NCBI GenBank assembly: GCA_028281535.1
Contig: JANQJS010000033.1
Span: 45,598 to 109,597, forward strand
Source of the DNA: Sedimentisphaerales bacterium
Lineage (GTDB): Bacteria > Planctomycetota > Phycisphaerae > Sedimentisphaerales > SM23-30
DNA length: 64,000 bases
Direction of reading: 5' to 3'
Shown: positions 28,629 to 36,971 of the stretch, piece by piece
How the letters are laid out: each line of letters starts with the position of its first letter
Position numbering within the stretch: the stretch's first letter is position 1
The notes under the pieces: model-generated
Database searches by the model: none
What the model was told of the DNA's origin: nothing
Seen by the model: the letters and a program-made list of their open reading frames with translations, nothing else
Position numbers and translations under genes: made by a program

Positions 28629-31250
28629 TTATTTATCAGTTTCTTGCTTTTCCGTCTCAACCGCAGCCGTCACTTTTTCAGACTCGTTGACCCAACCTTC
28701 CCAACAAATTAATCCGGTATCATATTTATCTACCAGATCAGGATTGGTCGGAATCACACGAACAGAGAAACCGCACTGGCCACTATGCTGACAAGGAATC
28801 GCACCCGTAAATGTATGCGATTGATCCGATGACTGGCTTTTCCATTTCATGGGAACCGATTCGCCACCCTGGATCACTTCATCAGAACCAATGAACCCCT
28901 GATAAATTTCAACCGAGACTTCGCTTGGATCAATGTTACCCAAACGCACCTGACAGCGTACTTTCAATTCGCCGCCAACGAGTAATTCGCCACGACTCAG
29001 CAGATCGACTTTTTCAATCGCCACTTCATGCCAGCGATCATGAATACTTTCACGCCAGTCAGATAAAGCTTTGGCTTTTTCCAACTCATTCGCATTGAAG
29101 CTAGACCAACGATCCGCACTGGCCAAATAATATTTCTGAGCATATTCAGAGACCATACGTGAGGTCGAAAAGACAGGCGTCAGCTGCTGCATTGATCCTT
29201 TCATCTTTGCAATCCATTCACGAGGCAAACGATCTGAACCACGATTATAAAACGCAGGGATCACCTCTTTTTCAAGAAGATCATAAATCGCATGCGATTC
29301 TACTTCATTTTCATAATGGTAATCTTCATAGCTTTCGCCTTGGCCAATCGCCCAACCAACATCAGCGTTATAACCTTCGCACCACCAGCCATCGAGAATA
29401 CTCATATTTAAGCCACCATTGGCCAAGACTTTCATACCACTGGTACCAGACGCTTCCATGCCACGACGAGGTGTATTTAACCAAACATCCACACCTTGTA
29501 CTAAGAAGCGAGCTACGTTGATATCATAATTTTCTAAAAAGACCACGCGACGACAGAATGGTTCCTGACGAATCAAATGAACGATCTGGCGAATCAACTC
29601 TTTACCTTCAGAATCACGTGGGTGAGCTTTACCGGCAAAGAGAATCTGAACAGGACGATCGGTATCAGACAAAATACGTTTTAGACGTTCAAGATCATGG
29701 AACAGAAGCGTACCACGTTTATAGGTAGCAAAACGACGGGCAAACCCAATCGTCAAGGCTTCTGGATTTAATACTTCATCTGCCGCGGCAATTTCAGCAG
29801 GGCTAGCACCACGCTTTTGAAGCTGCTTACGCAAATGATCTCGAGCAAATACGACCAAACGTTCGCGACGACGTTGGTGTGTGCGCCAGATTTCTTCATC
29901 TGGAATCTGTTCGATGCGTTCAAATAAACCACGGTTACTTGGATTGTCACTCCAACCCACACCAAGGTAGCGATCATAAACTTCGCCCATTTCACGCGAA
30001 ATCCAACTACGCACATGGATACCATTAGTCACAGAACCAACGGGCACTTCCTCTTCTGGAAGACCTGGCCAAACATCTTTGCACATGTCGCGAGAGACTT
30101 CGCCATGAAGCTTACTCACGCCATTACGATGGCTCGATAAACGCAGAGCCAATGCCGTCATACTGAATGGCTCTTGATCATTGTCACGATGTTCACGGCC
30201 AAACGCCATAAAATCATTCCAATCCAAACCAAGCAGTTGGTTGTAACGGGTAAAATATTTTTCCATCACACTAGGAGAAAAGGTATCGTGACCAGCTGGA
30301 ACAGGCGTATGCGTCGTAAAGACATTACCGCTTCGTGTTGCTTCCATGGCCTGATTAAAGGTAACCCCTTTATCCTGCATCACACGACGAATACGTTCCA
30401 GACTCATAAAAGCCGCATGCCCTTCATTCATATGGCACACTTGTGGCACTCGATCCAAGACATGCAAGGCAGTTAAGCCGCCGATCCCTAGCAGAATCTC
30501 TTGACGAATACGCATGTCATTGTCGCCGCCATAAAGGTTCGCGGTAATCTGGCGATCTTCAATACGGTTGCAACGCAAATTCGTATCCAAAAGGAATAAC
30601 TCAATGCGTCCCACCTGAACTTTCCAGATTTGCACCACTACATCATGACCGGCAATATCCACATGAAAACGATATGGCTTATCATTCTCATCCAGCATCA
30701 AGGTCATGGGCATATTATAAAAATCATTTTCAGGATAGCTCTCTTGCTGCCATCCATCATTGTTTAAATACTGTTGAAAATACCCTTGGCGATAGAGAAG
30801 TCCCACACCAACCAAAGGCAAGCCCAGGTCACTGGCACTCTTGAGGTGATCGCCCGCCAGAATACCCAAACCACCGGAATATATCGGCAGACATTCATGC
30901 AGACCAAATTCCGCACTGAAGTAGGCAATCGGCCCAGGCTTTTCTGATGCATCAATCGAGTCATACCAACTCGGAGCATTCATGTAACTTTCCATCTTCT
31001 TGCAGACACGGTCCAGATGGGCCAGGTAGCCGGCATCGTCTGCCATGGCATTGAGCCGATCCTGGGACACATGGCCAAGCAGCTTGATCGGATTGTGGTA
31101 ATATTTTTCCCACAGGTCACGATCCAGACGCTGGAAAAGCTCAACAGCGTCGCGCTCCCAGCACCACCACATGTTATTTGCTATTTTTTTAAGATCTTGC
31201 AAACTTTCCGGAAGGGAAGGAACGACGACAAATGTTCGTACGGTCTGCAT
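28629..31250 (-). CDS. Alpha-glucan (glycogen/maltodextrin) phosphorylase
   Basis: This GT35 enzyme releases glucose-1-phosphate from alpha-1,4-glucans with pyridoxal phosphate. The protein (873 residues from the ATG at 31250) belongs to the alpha-glucan phosphorylase subfamily with an extended N-terminal domain: PESLQDLKKIANNMWWCWERDA, then YFSAEFGLHECLPIYSGGLGILAGDH near residue 120. The PLP-region motif EASGTSGMKVLANGGLNMSILDGWW lies near 610-635. The start is chosen from AAGG eight bases upstream; an in-frame GTG at 31259 is an alternative. A terminator lies just beyond its stop codon. Confidence 0.93.
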   Translation of the reverse strand: MQTVRTFVVVPSLPESLQDLKKIANNMWWCWERDAVELFQRLDRDLWEKYYHNPIKLLGHVSQDRLNAMADDAGYLAHLDRVCKKMESYMNAPSWYDSIDASEKPGPIAYFSAEFGLHECLPIYSGGLGILAGDHLKSASDLGLPLVGVGLLYRQGYFQQYLNNDGWQQESYPENDFYNMPMTLMLDENDKPYRFHVDIAGHDVVVQIWKVQVGRIELFLLDTNLRCNRIEDRQITANLYGGDNDMRIRQEILLGIGGLTALHVLDRVPQVCHMNEGHAAFMSLERIRRVMQDKGVTFNQAMEATRSGNVFTTHTPVPAGHDTFSPSVMEKYFTRYNQLLGLDWNDFMAFGREHRDNDQEPFSMTALALRLSSHRNGVSKLHGEVSRDMCKDVWPGLPEEEVPVGSVTNGIHVRSWISREMGEVYDRYLGVGWSDNPSNRGLFERIEQIPDEEIWRTHQRRRERLVVFARDHLRKQLQKRGASPAEIAAADEVLNPEALTIGFARRFATYKRGTLLFHDLERLKRILSDTDRPVQILFAGKAHPRDSEGKELIRQIVHLIRQEPFCRRVVFLENYDINVARFLVQGVDVWLNTPRRGMEASGTSGMKVLANGGLNMSILDGWWCEGYNADVGWAIGQGESYEDYHYENEVESHAIYDLLEKEVIPAFYNRGSDRLPREWIAKMKGSMQQLTPVFSTSRMVSEYAQKYYLASADRWSSFNANELEKAKALSDWRESIHDRWHEVAIEKVDLLSRGELLVGGELKVRCQVRLGNIDPSEVSVEIYQGFIGSDEVIQGGESVPMKWKSQSSDQSHTFTGAIPCQHSGQCGFSVRVIPTNPDLVDKYDTGLICWEGWVNESEKVTAAVETEKQETDK

Positions 31251-31589
31251 GATGGTCACCTTTCGTTTTCAATTAATCTATATAGTTTTCATCCAAGGGG
31301 CTAAATTACAAAGATAGCAACCCGTTTATGGGTCGACATTTTTCTTATCATTCTTAAGACCAATTATTTACAGAAGTTTTCGATTCTCGTTGATCTATAG
31401 AATTGTCGATTAAAATTTCCTGCATAATGTCCTCTATCGGCCATAAAGCGACCTTTTCAACAAGCTATGCCCCTTTTCTGATTTGGATGACATTTCCAAA
31501 ACGTTTTTGCTCCATTCATGCGTTTGGTCCTATAATATAACCGAATTCCTATATTTCTCAATCCCCTTGTTATCGGAATATTTGAGCAT
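31251..31589. other. Intergenic region upstream of glucan phosphorylase
   Basis: This gap of about 340 bp should hold the phosphorylase promoter on the minus strand. I see no hexamer pair close to consensus, no long open frame and no strong hairpin. The right edge adjoins the cimA terminator. Confidence 0.4.
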
Positions 31590-31617
31590 AAAAAAAGGCA
31601 TGCAGATCAGAATCTAC
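31590..31617 (-). terminator. Probable intrinsic terminator of cimA
   Basis: On the minus strand, about 30 bases after the cimA stop codon, a six-bp stem with one G.U pair (GTAGAT, TCTG loop, ATCTGC) is followed by ATGCC and seven T. The stem is short, but the T-run is clear. Confidence 0.5.
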
Positions 31618-31647
31618 ACACCCTTGAGATTTACATAATTTATATAA

Positions 31648-33228
31648 CTACTTACTCAATAATTTATACTCAATACTATCCACCAAGGCTTTCCAGGAGG
31701 CGTCGATGATGTTTTCAGAAACACCGATAGTACCCCAGACTTGATGGTCGTCTTTGGATTCGATCACGACACGCACTTTAGCCGCAGTGCCTTCTTTAGA
31801 GTTTACCACACGTACGCGATAATCAATTAATTGCATCTCTTTGAGGATCGGGTAATGCGTTTCTAATGCTTTTCGCATCGCACCATCCAGAGCATTGACC
31901 GGACCATCGCCTTGTGCAACATGATGTTCTTCTTTGCCTTTAACCAGCAATTTGACAATCGCTTCAGTTTTTGGATCGGTATCATCCATTTTCAAATTCA
32001 CCGTTCGGTAATATTCCAAATCGAAAAACTTTTTATAGTGGCCCATATGCTTACGTACTAGCAAATCAAAACTGGCCTCGGCCGTTTCAAATTGATAGCC
32101 TTCGTTTTCCAGATCTTGCACATCTTTAAGAATTTTTCTTACCAACGCTTTATCTTCAACCATTGCCAGCTTTTCACTCTTGGCCAATAGATTGGAAGCA
32201 CCCGATAATTCACTGATCAAAATACGACGCGTATTACCCACCTCTTCGGGATGAATATGTTCATAACAACGCGTATGTTTATTAACTGCATGCACGTGCA
32301 TACCACCTTTATGAGCAAAACTACTCAAGCCAACGTAAGGTTGACTCAATGGCAAGTTTAAATTCGCCTGCTCGTAAACATAACGAGACATTTCAGTCAG
32401 TTTTTTCAGGCTGTTTTTCTTCAAACATTTGTAACCCATTTTTAAAATCAAATTGGGAATGATCGTACAAAGATTCGCATTACCTACACGTTCACCGATG
32501 CCATTAATCGTTCCCTGAACTTGTACAGCACCATTTCGAACTGCCGCCAATGAATTCGCCACACCCAATCCGCTGTCGTCGTGGGTATGGATGCCTAAAT
32601 TCACATCTACTTGGCTGGCCACATCAGCAAAGATTTCTGCCAGCTCAGTATCCAATGTACCACCATTGGTATCACAAGGAATCACACGCGTAGCACCTGC
32701 TTCTGCAGCGGCCTGAACAACGCTGATGGCATACTTGGGATTATCTTTATAGCCATCGAAGAAGTGTTCCACATCCACAAACACCTCGCGGCGTTTTTTC
32801 CTCAGAAACTTCACGGAATCACGCACCATGCGAAGATTCTCTTCCAAGGTCGCATTGATCACTTTCTTTACCTGAAAATCCCAACCTTTGGCAACTAGCG
32901 TTACAATGGGCGCCATACTTTTATGTAGAGCGATCATGCCAGTATCTTCTTCTGCTTTGATGCCTTTCTTACAGGTCATCCCGAATGCGCAGATCTTACT
33001 ATGCTTTAATTTCAACTTGCGCACTTCTTTAAAAAATGCAACATCCTTAGCGTTACTTAAGGGATAGCCTCCTTCAATATAATCCACACCTAGCTCATCT
33101 AATTTTTGCGCAATCAGTAATTTGTCTTGCAGAGAAAAAGCGACCCCTTCCATCTGCGTGCCATCGCGCAATGTGGTATCATAGATCTCGATATGACGAC
33201 TTTTGGATGTTTTCTTTTTTGTACTCAT
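31648..33228 (-). CDS. cimA: (R)-citramalate synthase
   Basis: CimA condenses pyruvate with acetyl-CoA to citramalate, the entry to the threonine-independent isoleucine pathway. The protein (526 residues from the ATG at 33228) starts its HMGL-like TIM barrel with EIYDTTLRDGTQMEGVAFSLQDKL. It has the metal-binding GIHTHDDSGLGVANSLAAV, NGIGERVGNANL and FAHKGGMHVHAV, and ends with the LeuA-type allosteric dimerisation domain (about 400-526). This TIGR00977-like length separates it from isopropylmalate and homocitrate synthases. AGGA lies about seven bases before the ATG; a longer frame to 33252 lacks support. The preceding 250 bp contain a full isoleucine-type attenuator, which independently supports the function. 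Confidence 0.93.
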   Translation of the reverse strand: MSTKKKTSKSRHIEIYDTTLRDGTQMEGVAFSLQDKLLIAQKLDELGVDYIEGGYPLSNAKDVAFFKEVRKLKLKHSKICAFGMTCKKGIKAEEDTGMIALHKSMAPIVTLVAKGWDFQVKKVINATLEENLRMVRDSVKFLRKKRREVFVDVEHFFDGYKDNPKYAISVVQAAAEAGATRVIPCDTNGGTLDTELAEIFADVASQVDVNLGIHTHDDSGLGVANSLAAVRNGAVQVQGTINGIGERVGNANLCTIIPNLILKMGYKCLKKNSLKKLTEMSRYVYEQANLNLPLSQPYVGLSSFAHKGGMHVHAVNKHTRCYEHIHPEEVGNTRRILISELSGASNLLAKSEKLAMVEDKALVRKILKDVQDLENEGYQFETAEASFDLLVRKHMGHYKKFFDLEYYRTVNLKMDDTDPKTEAIVKLLVKGKEEHHVAQGDGPVNALDGAMRKALETHYPILKEMQLIDYRVRVVNSKEGTAAKVRVVIESKDDHQVWGTIGVSENIIDASWKALVDSIEYKLLSK

Positions 33229-33292
33229 GAGTTTTCCTGTTTGTGTTACCATTTGTTCACATCATTATGACAGAATGATGTTCACTGGATAT

Positions 33293-33324
33293 AAAAAAAG
33301 CCTTGGGCCGTCTGACCCAAGGCT
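33293..33324 (-). terminator. Attenuator terminator in the cimA leader
   Basis: On the minus strand AGCCTTGGG (33324-33316), an eight-base loop and CCCAAGGCT (33307-33299) form a perfect nine-bp stem followed directly by a T-run. It lies between the leader peptide and cimA, about 65 bases before the structural start, so reading through it is required to express cimA. Its 5' arm is shared with the antiterminator. Confidence 0.92.
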
Positions 33325-33357
33325 ATTATGTACGATCTTCGTAATAGCTGGGGTCAG
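33312..33357 (-). promoter_or_regulatory. Antiterminator hairpin in the cimA leader
   Basis: On the minus strand CTGACCC (33357-33351) pairs with GGGTCAG (33318-33312), and GCTATTA (33348-33342) pairs with TAATAGC (33328-33322). Together they form one stem of 14 Watson-Crick pairs with a small internal loop and a 13-base apical loop. The 3' arm contains the whole 5' arm of the terminator (33324-33316), so the two structures exclude each other. The leader stop codon (33354-33356) lies inside the 5' arm, so a ribosome finishing the leader would block this hairpin. Confidence 0.85.
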
Positions 33358-33407
33358 TCACCACCTATGTTAATAATAATGCTAATAATAATGTTCTGAA
33401 TGTTCAT
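33354..33407 (-). CDS. Isoleucine-rich leader peptide of cimA attenuator
   Basis: The 17-codon frame reads MNIQNIIISIIINIGGD, with eight isoleucines: seven ATT and one ATA. Two runs of three sit at positions 6-8 and 10-12. The frame starts about 40 bases after the predicted transcription start and ends with TGA inside the antiterminator arm. Leader peptides rich in the pathway's end-product amino acid are the sensor of classical attenuators (ilv, leu, his, trp). No good Shine-Dalgarno sequence precedes the ATG (AAAAGCTT), the one weak point. The downstream gene starts the isoleucine pathway, which matches the codon content. Confidence 0.88.
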   Translation of the reverse strand: MNIQNIIISIIINIGGD

Positions 33408-33450
33408 AAGCTTTTATCGTTTCTAGCTGTGAATTTCACATCAAAATTGT

Positions 33451-33479
33451 ATTATCTTCTTTGATGCATTTTTTGTCAA
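33451..33479 (-). promoter_or_regulatory. Sigma70-type promoter of the cimA leader
   Basis: On the minus strand TTGACA (33479-33474) and GATAAT (33456-33451) are separated by exactly 17 bp. Transcription would start near 33444, about 37 bases before the leader ATG. This is one of the two best promoter matches in the window. Confidence 0.85.
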
Positions 33480-33672
33480 TACTATATTCAAAGAATGACC
33501 ATCAAGCTGACTCGAACGCCTGTAACAATCGTCAACAGCCTATTTTAACATTTTTCAGCTCGTCGGTTATCCAAGCCAGCAAATAGTATAAACCTCTTGA
33601 CTTATCCCTTATTTACTGGTTTGATATTTGAAATTTATTGGGACAAAAGAACGTAGCCAGGCACAATAGAGC

Positions 33673-34593
33673 ATGTCCGAAAACAACCAAAATCCACAAC
33701 CTGACAATGAATCGTCGCCACAACAACCCGCCTTACGCTTGGCATCCTTACCTAAAAGAGATCCGCTTATCGAACGCATGATGACCGAAGCGATTCATGA
33801 TCCAAAAGTGGAACCCTATCGAGCCCGAGCTCAGTTTACCTTTTTCTGCGGATTTGATCCCAAAGAATTTGCAGGATACGACTCCCAACTCGAAGCCATT
33901 GGCCGCTGTCTTGAATGGTTTGTCTTTGATTACCAGATACCTGAGATTGAAAAATCGCCCGCTGAAATCTGGTTTGAGAAAAACCACATCCTGCTTTCTC
34001 CACAGGAAAAACAAACCGCAAAAAGTGCCCTGCAATTTGTTCTGGGTGTTTTTGAGATCGGAGAAGTACATCCCAACGATCACTTCATCGCGATAGATCT
34101 TCTTCGTAAAAACAAACGATTTTGCGTAGAAGAAACCATTATCAGTAGCGAATTACAACCTGGTCAATTACTTCTTTCCCGGTTATTCCCCAAAGCAAAG
34201 CAGTACACACTTTCAGGGATGGCAACACTCATGAGCCGACAGGCTGCCACCGACATTAAACTTTTTATCAAAGAAGAAAAGCTAGTCCCTGTCGATATAT
34301 TGCCAACACTGGATGGGATCGAAATGGAAAACCTCTTCGGGCGATCTCTGACACAAATAGATTTGCTTGAAGACCTAAACTTGCTGCACAAAAAACTTCA
34401 ACGTTATTTAAGTTTATTTTCCCCCCAGACGGTTACCTTTGAAGATTGCTTGATGTGGATTGAAGATAGTTTTGACCCATTTAACGTTGCGGCTGATTTA
34501 TGCAATTCGCTTAATATAACCTGTCGACATGAAATGGATCTAATACTAGCCTACATTATGTCGACCTGGTTTCAGACACATAAGATGGATTAA
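33673..34593 (+). CDS. Unrecognised cytoplasmic protein, 306 residues
   Basis: I do not recognise a family. The N-terminal 30 residues are polar and Q/P-rich (MSENNQNPQPDNESSPQQP), suggesting a disordered tail. The rest is predicted mixed helix with an acidic bias and no membrane segment. Conserved-looking stretches are FFCGFDPKEFAGYDSQLEAIGRCLEWFVFDYQ near residues 57-88 and DHFIAIDLLRKNKRFCVEE near 140-158. The second half has LFGRSLTQIDLLEDLNLLHKKLQ. Its promoter must lie in the region shared with the divergent cimA leader. Codon use looks like that of its neighbours, and the frame is intact, so it is a real gene. Confidence 0.75.
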   Translation: MSENNQNPQPDNESSPQQPALRLASLPKRDPLIERMMTEAIHDPKVEPYRARAQFTFFCGFDPKEFAGYDSQLEAIGRCLEWFVFDYQIPEIEKSPAEIWFEKNHILLSPQEKQTAKSALQFVLGVFEIGEVHPNDHFIAIDLLRKNKRFCVEETIISSELQPGQLLLSRLFPKAKQYTLSGMATLMSRQAATDIKLFIKEEKLVPVDILPTLDGIEMENLFGRSLTQIDLLEDLNLLHKKLQRYLSLFSPQTVTFEDCLMWIEDSFDPFNVAADLCNSLNITCRHEMDLILAYIMSTWFQTHKMD

Positions 34594-34672
34594 CACCTCT
34601 AGCAACCTTGTCTTTCTAAAAAGGGATTCAGCCCCCATACCCCCAGCATTTATTGAAGGCACAAGTAAAAAC

Positions 34673-34870
34673 TTAGGCCAACGATTTATGCCATACATTT
34701 TCAGCCTTGTCTGGCTGACTGGCATTTTGAATAGCACGATGTAATTCCTCATCCAGCTGACGAAGACTCACATTTTTCAGATCAGGAAATATGGCATCAG
34801 GTCGATCCTGATACCCCACCCAGCTGGCTAGTAGCCATTCAAATACCGGCTCACTCAATTCGCTCTTCAT
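34673..34870 (-). CDS. Small conserved-looking protein, 65 residues
   Basis: This small frame begins MKSELSEPVFEWLLASWVGYQD at an ATG with a strong GAGG exactly seven bases upstream, which argues that it is translated. It is acidic to neutral and predicted mostly helical (FPDLKNVSLRQLDEELHRAIQNA), with no signal peptide. It converges with the preceding unrecognised gene. I cannot name its function; it might be an adaptor-like protein, but nothing in the context shows this. Confidence 0.65.
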   Translation of the reverse strand: MKSELSEPVFEWLLASWVGYQDRPDAIFPDLKNVSLRQLDEELHRAIQNASQPDKAENVWHKSLA

Positions 34871-35208
34871 TTGCAAACCTCAAACGTATTTCAACACAGT
34901 TTTGGCTTGAATCCCTTCCTAACCACGAACCCGTAGTATGCCAAAACACCATTAGTAGAAAATGAGTAAAATGCTAGATGACGATGATGCGAAAATTTAG
35001 ATTGGCTGCAAATTTCTCTCTTCAATTTGACAGGTTGGTTCATCCATGAATCCCACTAACACCATGTAAAAGATACCCCAAAACGCCCGATAAGTCAAGA
35101 AATTAGGGGTAAACAAAGCTTTCACAGAGATTTACCTGTCAATACTACTTATTTCAAAACAAGTTACAAAGGTCAGAAATAAGATTTTTTTACGATTTTG
35201 GCTCATCA
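34871..35208. other. Intergenic DNA upstream of the small ORF
   Basis: About 340 bp with no open frame of note. It must contain the promoter of the minus-strand 65-residue gene. I see no strong hairpin or promoter match in it. It borders a MITE-like element on the right. Confidence 0.35.
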
Positions 35209-35462
35209 GTGCCATGTCCATACTAGCGTGAACATGTATATTAGAGTTGGTAGCAAGAAGCATCCTACGATAGAGTGAATATTCTATTAATAACTCCTAA
35301 ACCTAATAACGGAATTGAAATCCAAAAAAATGACCGGATGGAACACTTAAACTTGTTTAAGGATAAACAGAGTTGGTAATTATTTTTCTTAAGTTTCAAC
35401 ACGGTCGTGAGTACTGATGATTGATCTGTCCCCGCATGTCCATGCAAGCGTGAGCATGGCAC
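35209..35462. mobile_element. 254-bp MITE-like element with imperfect terminal inverted repeats
   Basis: The left 28 bases (35209-35236, GTGCCATGTCCATACTAGCG...) and the inverted right 28 bases (35435-35462, ending GAGCATGGCAC) match at most positions and share the GTGCCATGTCC core found at 21730. The interior encodes no convincing protein; an open frame spanning it runs out of the repeat arm and has no family resemblance. The structure suggests a non-autonomous miniature element. A target-site duplication was not evident. Confidence 0.6.
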
Positions 35463-35476
35463 CATAATTAAAAGAA

Positions 35477-36202
35477 TTAAGGTTTACAAAGTAAACTTGT
35501 ATCAATTCCAATCGACACGACTTTGATATCCCCGAGATATGGCTTTGCCTGCTCAACTAAAAATCCCTTTTTCATTGCGGCAAAGGTTACTGTCAAATCC
35601 GCCTCAATCGCAATATCTTCAACCAAACCACTATCGCAATCCAATCCTGATGGAATATCCAATGCAACAACTTTCTTACCACTCGATGAATGAACTTGAT
35701 TGATCAACTTGATCACACGACAATAAGGATCCCGCGGCGATCCCTTCGCACCTGTCCCCAACATGGCATCAACGATAACACTTACTTGAGATTCTAATAA
35801 TTTTTTATTAAGCTGTTTAATATCATTATCCAAGGAATCAACATCAATAGAAGAAATCGCTAAACCCATTTTTTCTATAATGACCAAATTGCTCAACGCA
35901 TCCCCTTGAATACGATCACGCGGACCACAAAGAATCACTTCAACAGAAATACCCCGATTAAACAAATGACGAGCAATAACAAAACCATCGCCGCCATTAT
36001 TACCAATACCAGCAAGAATATAAATCTTCATGTTTATTGGATCATCGAGAAACTCAAGTATAGAGTCCGTTGCACCCCGCCCTGCATTTTCCATTAAGAC
36101 CAAACCAGAAACAGAAAATTTCTCCATCGCTACAACATCACACTGACGTACTTGCTGACGGGATAAAATGATTTGCTCGGGATTTTTTGAAGGTTGATTC
36201 AT
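35477..36202 (-). CDS. nnrE: NAD(P)H-hydrate epimerase (YjeF N-terminal domain)
   Basis: NnrE interconverts the R and S forms of damaged NAD(P)H hydrates so that the dehydratase can repair them. The protein (241 residues from the ATG at 36202) starts with LSRQQVRQCDVVAMEKF, then has LMENAGRGA. The glycine-rich GIGNNGGDGFVIARHLFNRG (about residues 65-84) follows, then VDAMLGTGAKGSPR and ALDIPSGLDCDSG, all typical of the YjeF_N fold. The ADP-dependent dehydratase domain often fused in other bacteria is absent here. Longer in-frame starts (to a TTG at 36238) lack a Shine-Dalgarno sequence. Confidence 0.9.
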   Translation of the reverse strand: MNQPSKNPEQIILSRQQVRQCDVVAMEKFSVSGLVLMENAGRGATDSILEFLDDPINMKIYILAGIGNNGGDGFVIARHLFNRGISVEVILCGPRDRIQGDALSNLVIIEKMGLAISSIDVDSLDNDIKQLNKKLLESQVSVIVDAMLGTGAKGSPRDPYCRVIKLINQVHSSSGKKVVALDIPSGLDCDSGLVEDIAIEADLTVTFAAMKKGFLVEQAKPYLGDIKVVSIGIDTSLLCKP

Positions 36203-36971
36203 CAGATGCATTGTAAATGTATTTAGTAAAACCAGCAACCAAATGCATATTAAAAATTTCTTAAACTATTCAACCTTATGCGTCCGATAATATTGATGTG
36301 TGGTATTCTCGACGTTCTTAATACTCACCACACACAAAATAAGAATAACTGTCTATATATTAAATAGTTATAACAACACCCCCTCGTAGTCCTATAAAAA
36401 ATGTTGCTCTGATTCAACATCCCATCAAAAACCGCTTATAGCTGCCCAAGTCATCAAAAAAAACACCCTGCCTCAACTTCAAATTTAGCAAGAAGTTACG
36501 TTAGCATCAGTCCAGAACAGGCATATTCCGTTTTTGGCACGCTGGTTGCAATATATTCCTTATGTAGAATAAACAACTGATCAAGGAATTGTTGTTATGA
36601 ATATCATGTATTTGACATTCTCAGCGTTTATGTCGCGTAAAGTGAAAATCTTAGTACTCACCATTGCCAGCTATGCGGCGATGTGCTAATAAAAATTTTT
36701 GTGTGGCTTTTCTTACTTACCAATATCGCCCTGGACGCGCAGTCGCCCAACCAATCCACCAATAAACTAACCATATGGGTTGAGAAAGATATTGGCCTTC
36801 TGTGGGTGGCAGCCAACCCCCACTAGAAAATAAGCTCACACCCCTTTGTTTTATTCTAAAAACACCTCTAAATCTTCTATGTTTATTTTTAGAGGAATTT
36901 TACATAAGACAAATTATGATCATCACCCTCTGTAGCAACCATATCCCCCCAACCTAATTTTTTCGATCAAG
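36203..36971. other. Long intergenic region with two tiny candidate ORFs
   Basis: This gap of about 770 bp has no long gene. It contains a 30-codon frame at 36597-36689, a 41-codon GTG-started frame at 36701-36826, and a hairpin at 36865-36895 with an 8-bp stem (CCTCTAAA/TTTAGAGG). That hairpin could weakly terminate the minus-strand gene ending at 36972. The promoter of nnrE should lie near 36210-36300. Confidence 0.4.
36597..36689 (+). CDS. Candidate 30-residue small protein
   Basis: The frame reads MNIMYLTFSAFMSRKVKILVL then TIASYAAMC, with AAGGA nine bases before the ATG. It is hydrophobic with a central RK pair, compatible with a small membrane peptide. There is no homology I recognise, and a 30-codon frame can arise by chance. 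A second frame of 41 codons (36701-36826) follows 11 bases later. Confidence 0.3.
   Translation: MNIMYLTFSAFMSRKVKILVLTIASYAAMC

Noticed and set aside
35265..35465. Open frame of 66 codons on the minus strand inside the MITE-like element
   Set aside because: It starts in the terminal repeat, has no ribosome-binding site or family resemblance, and covers the element's arms.
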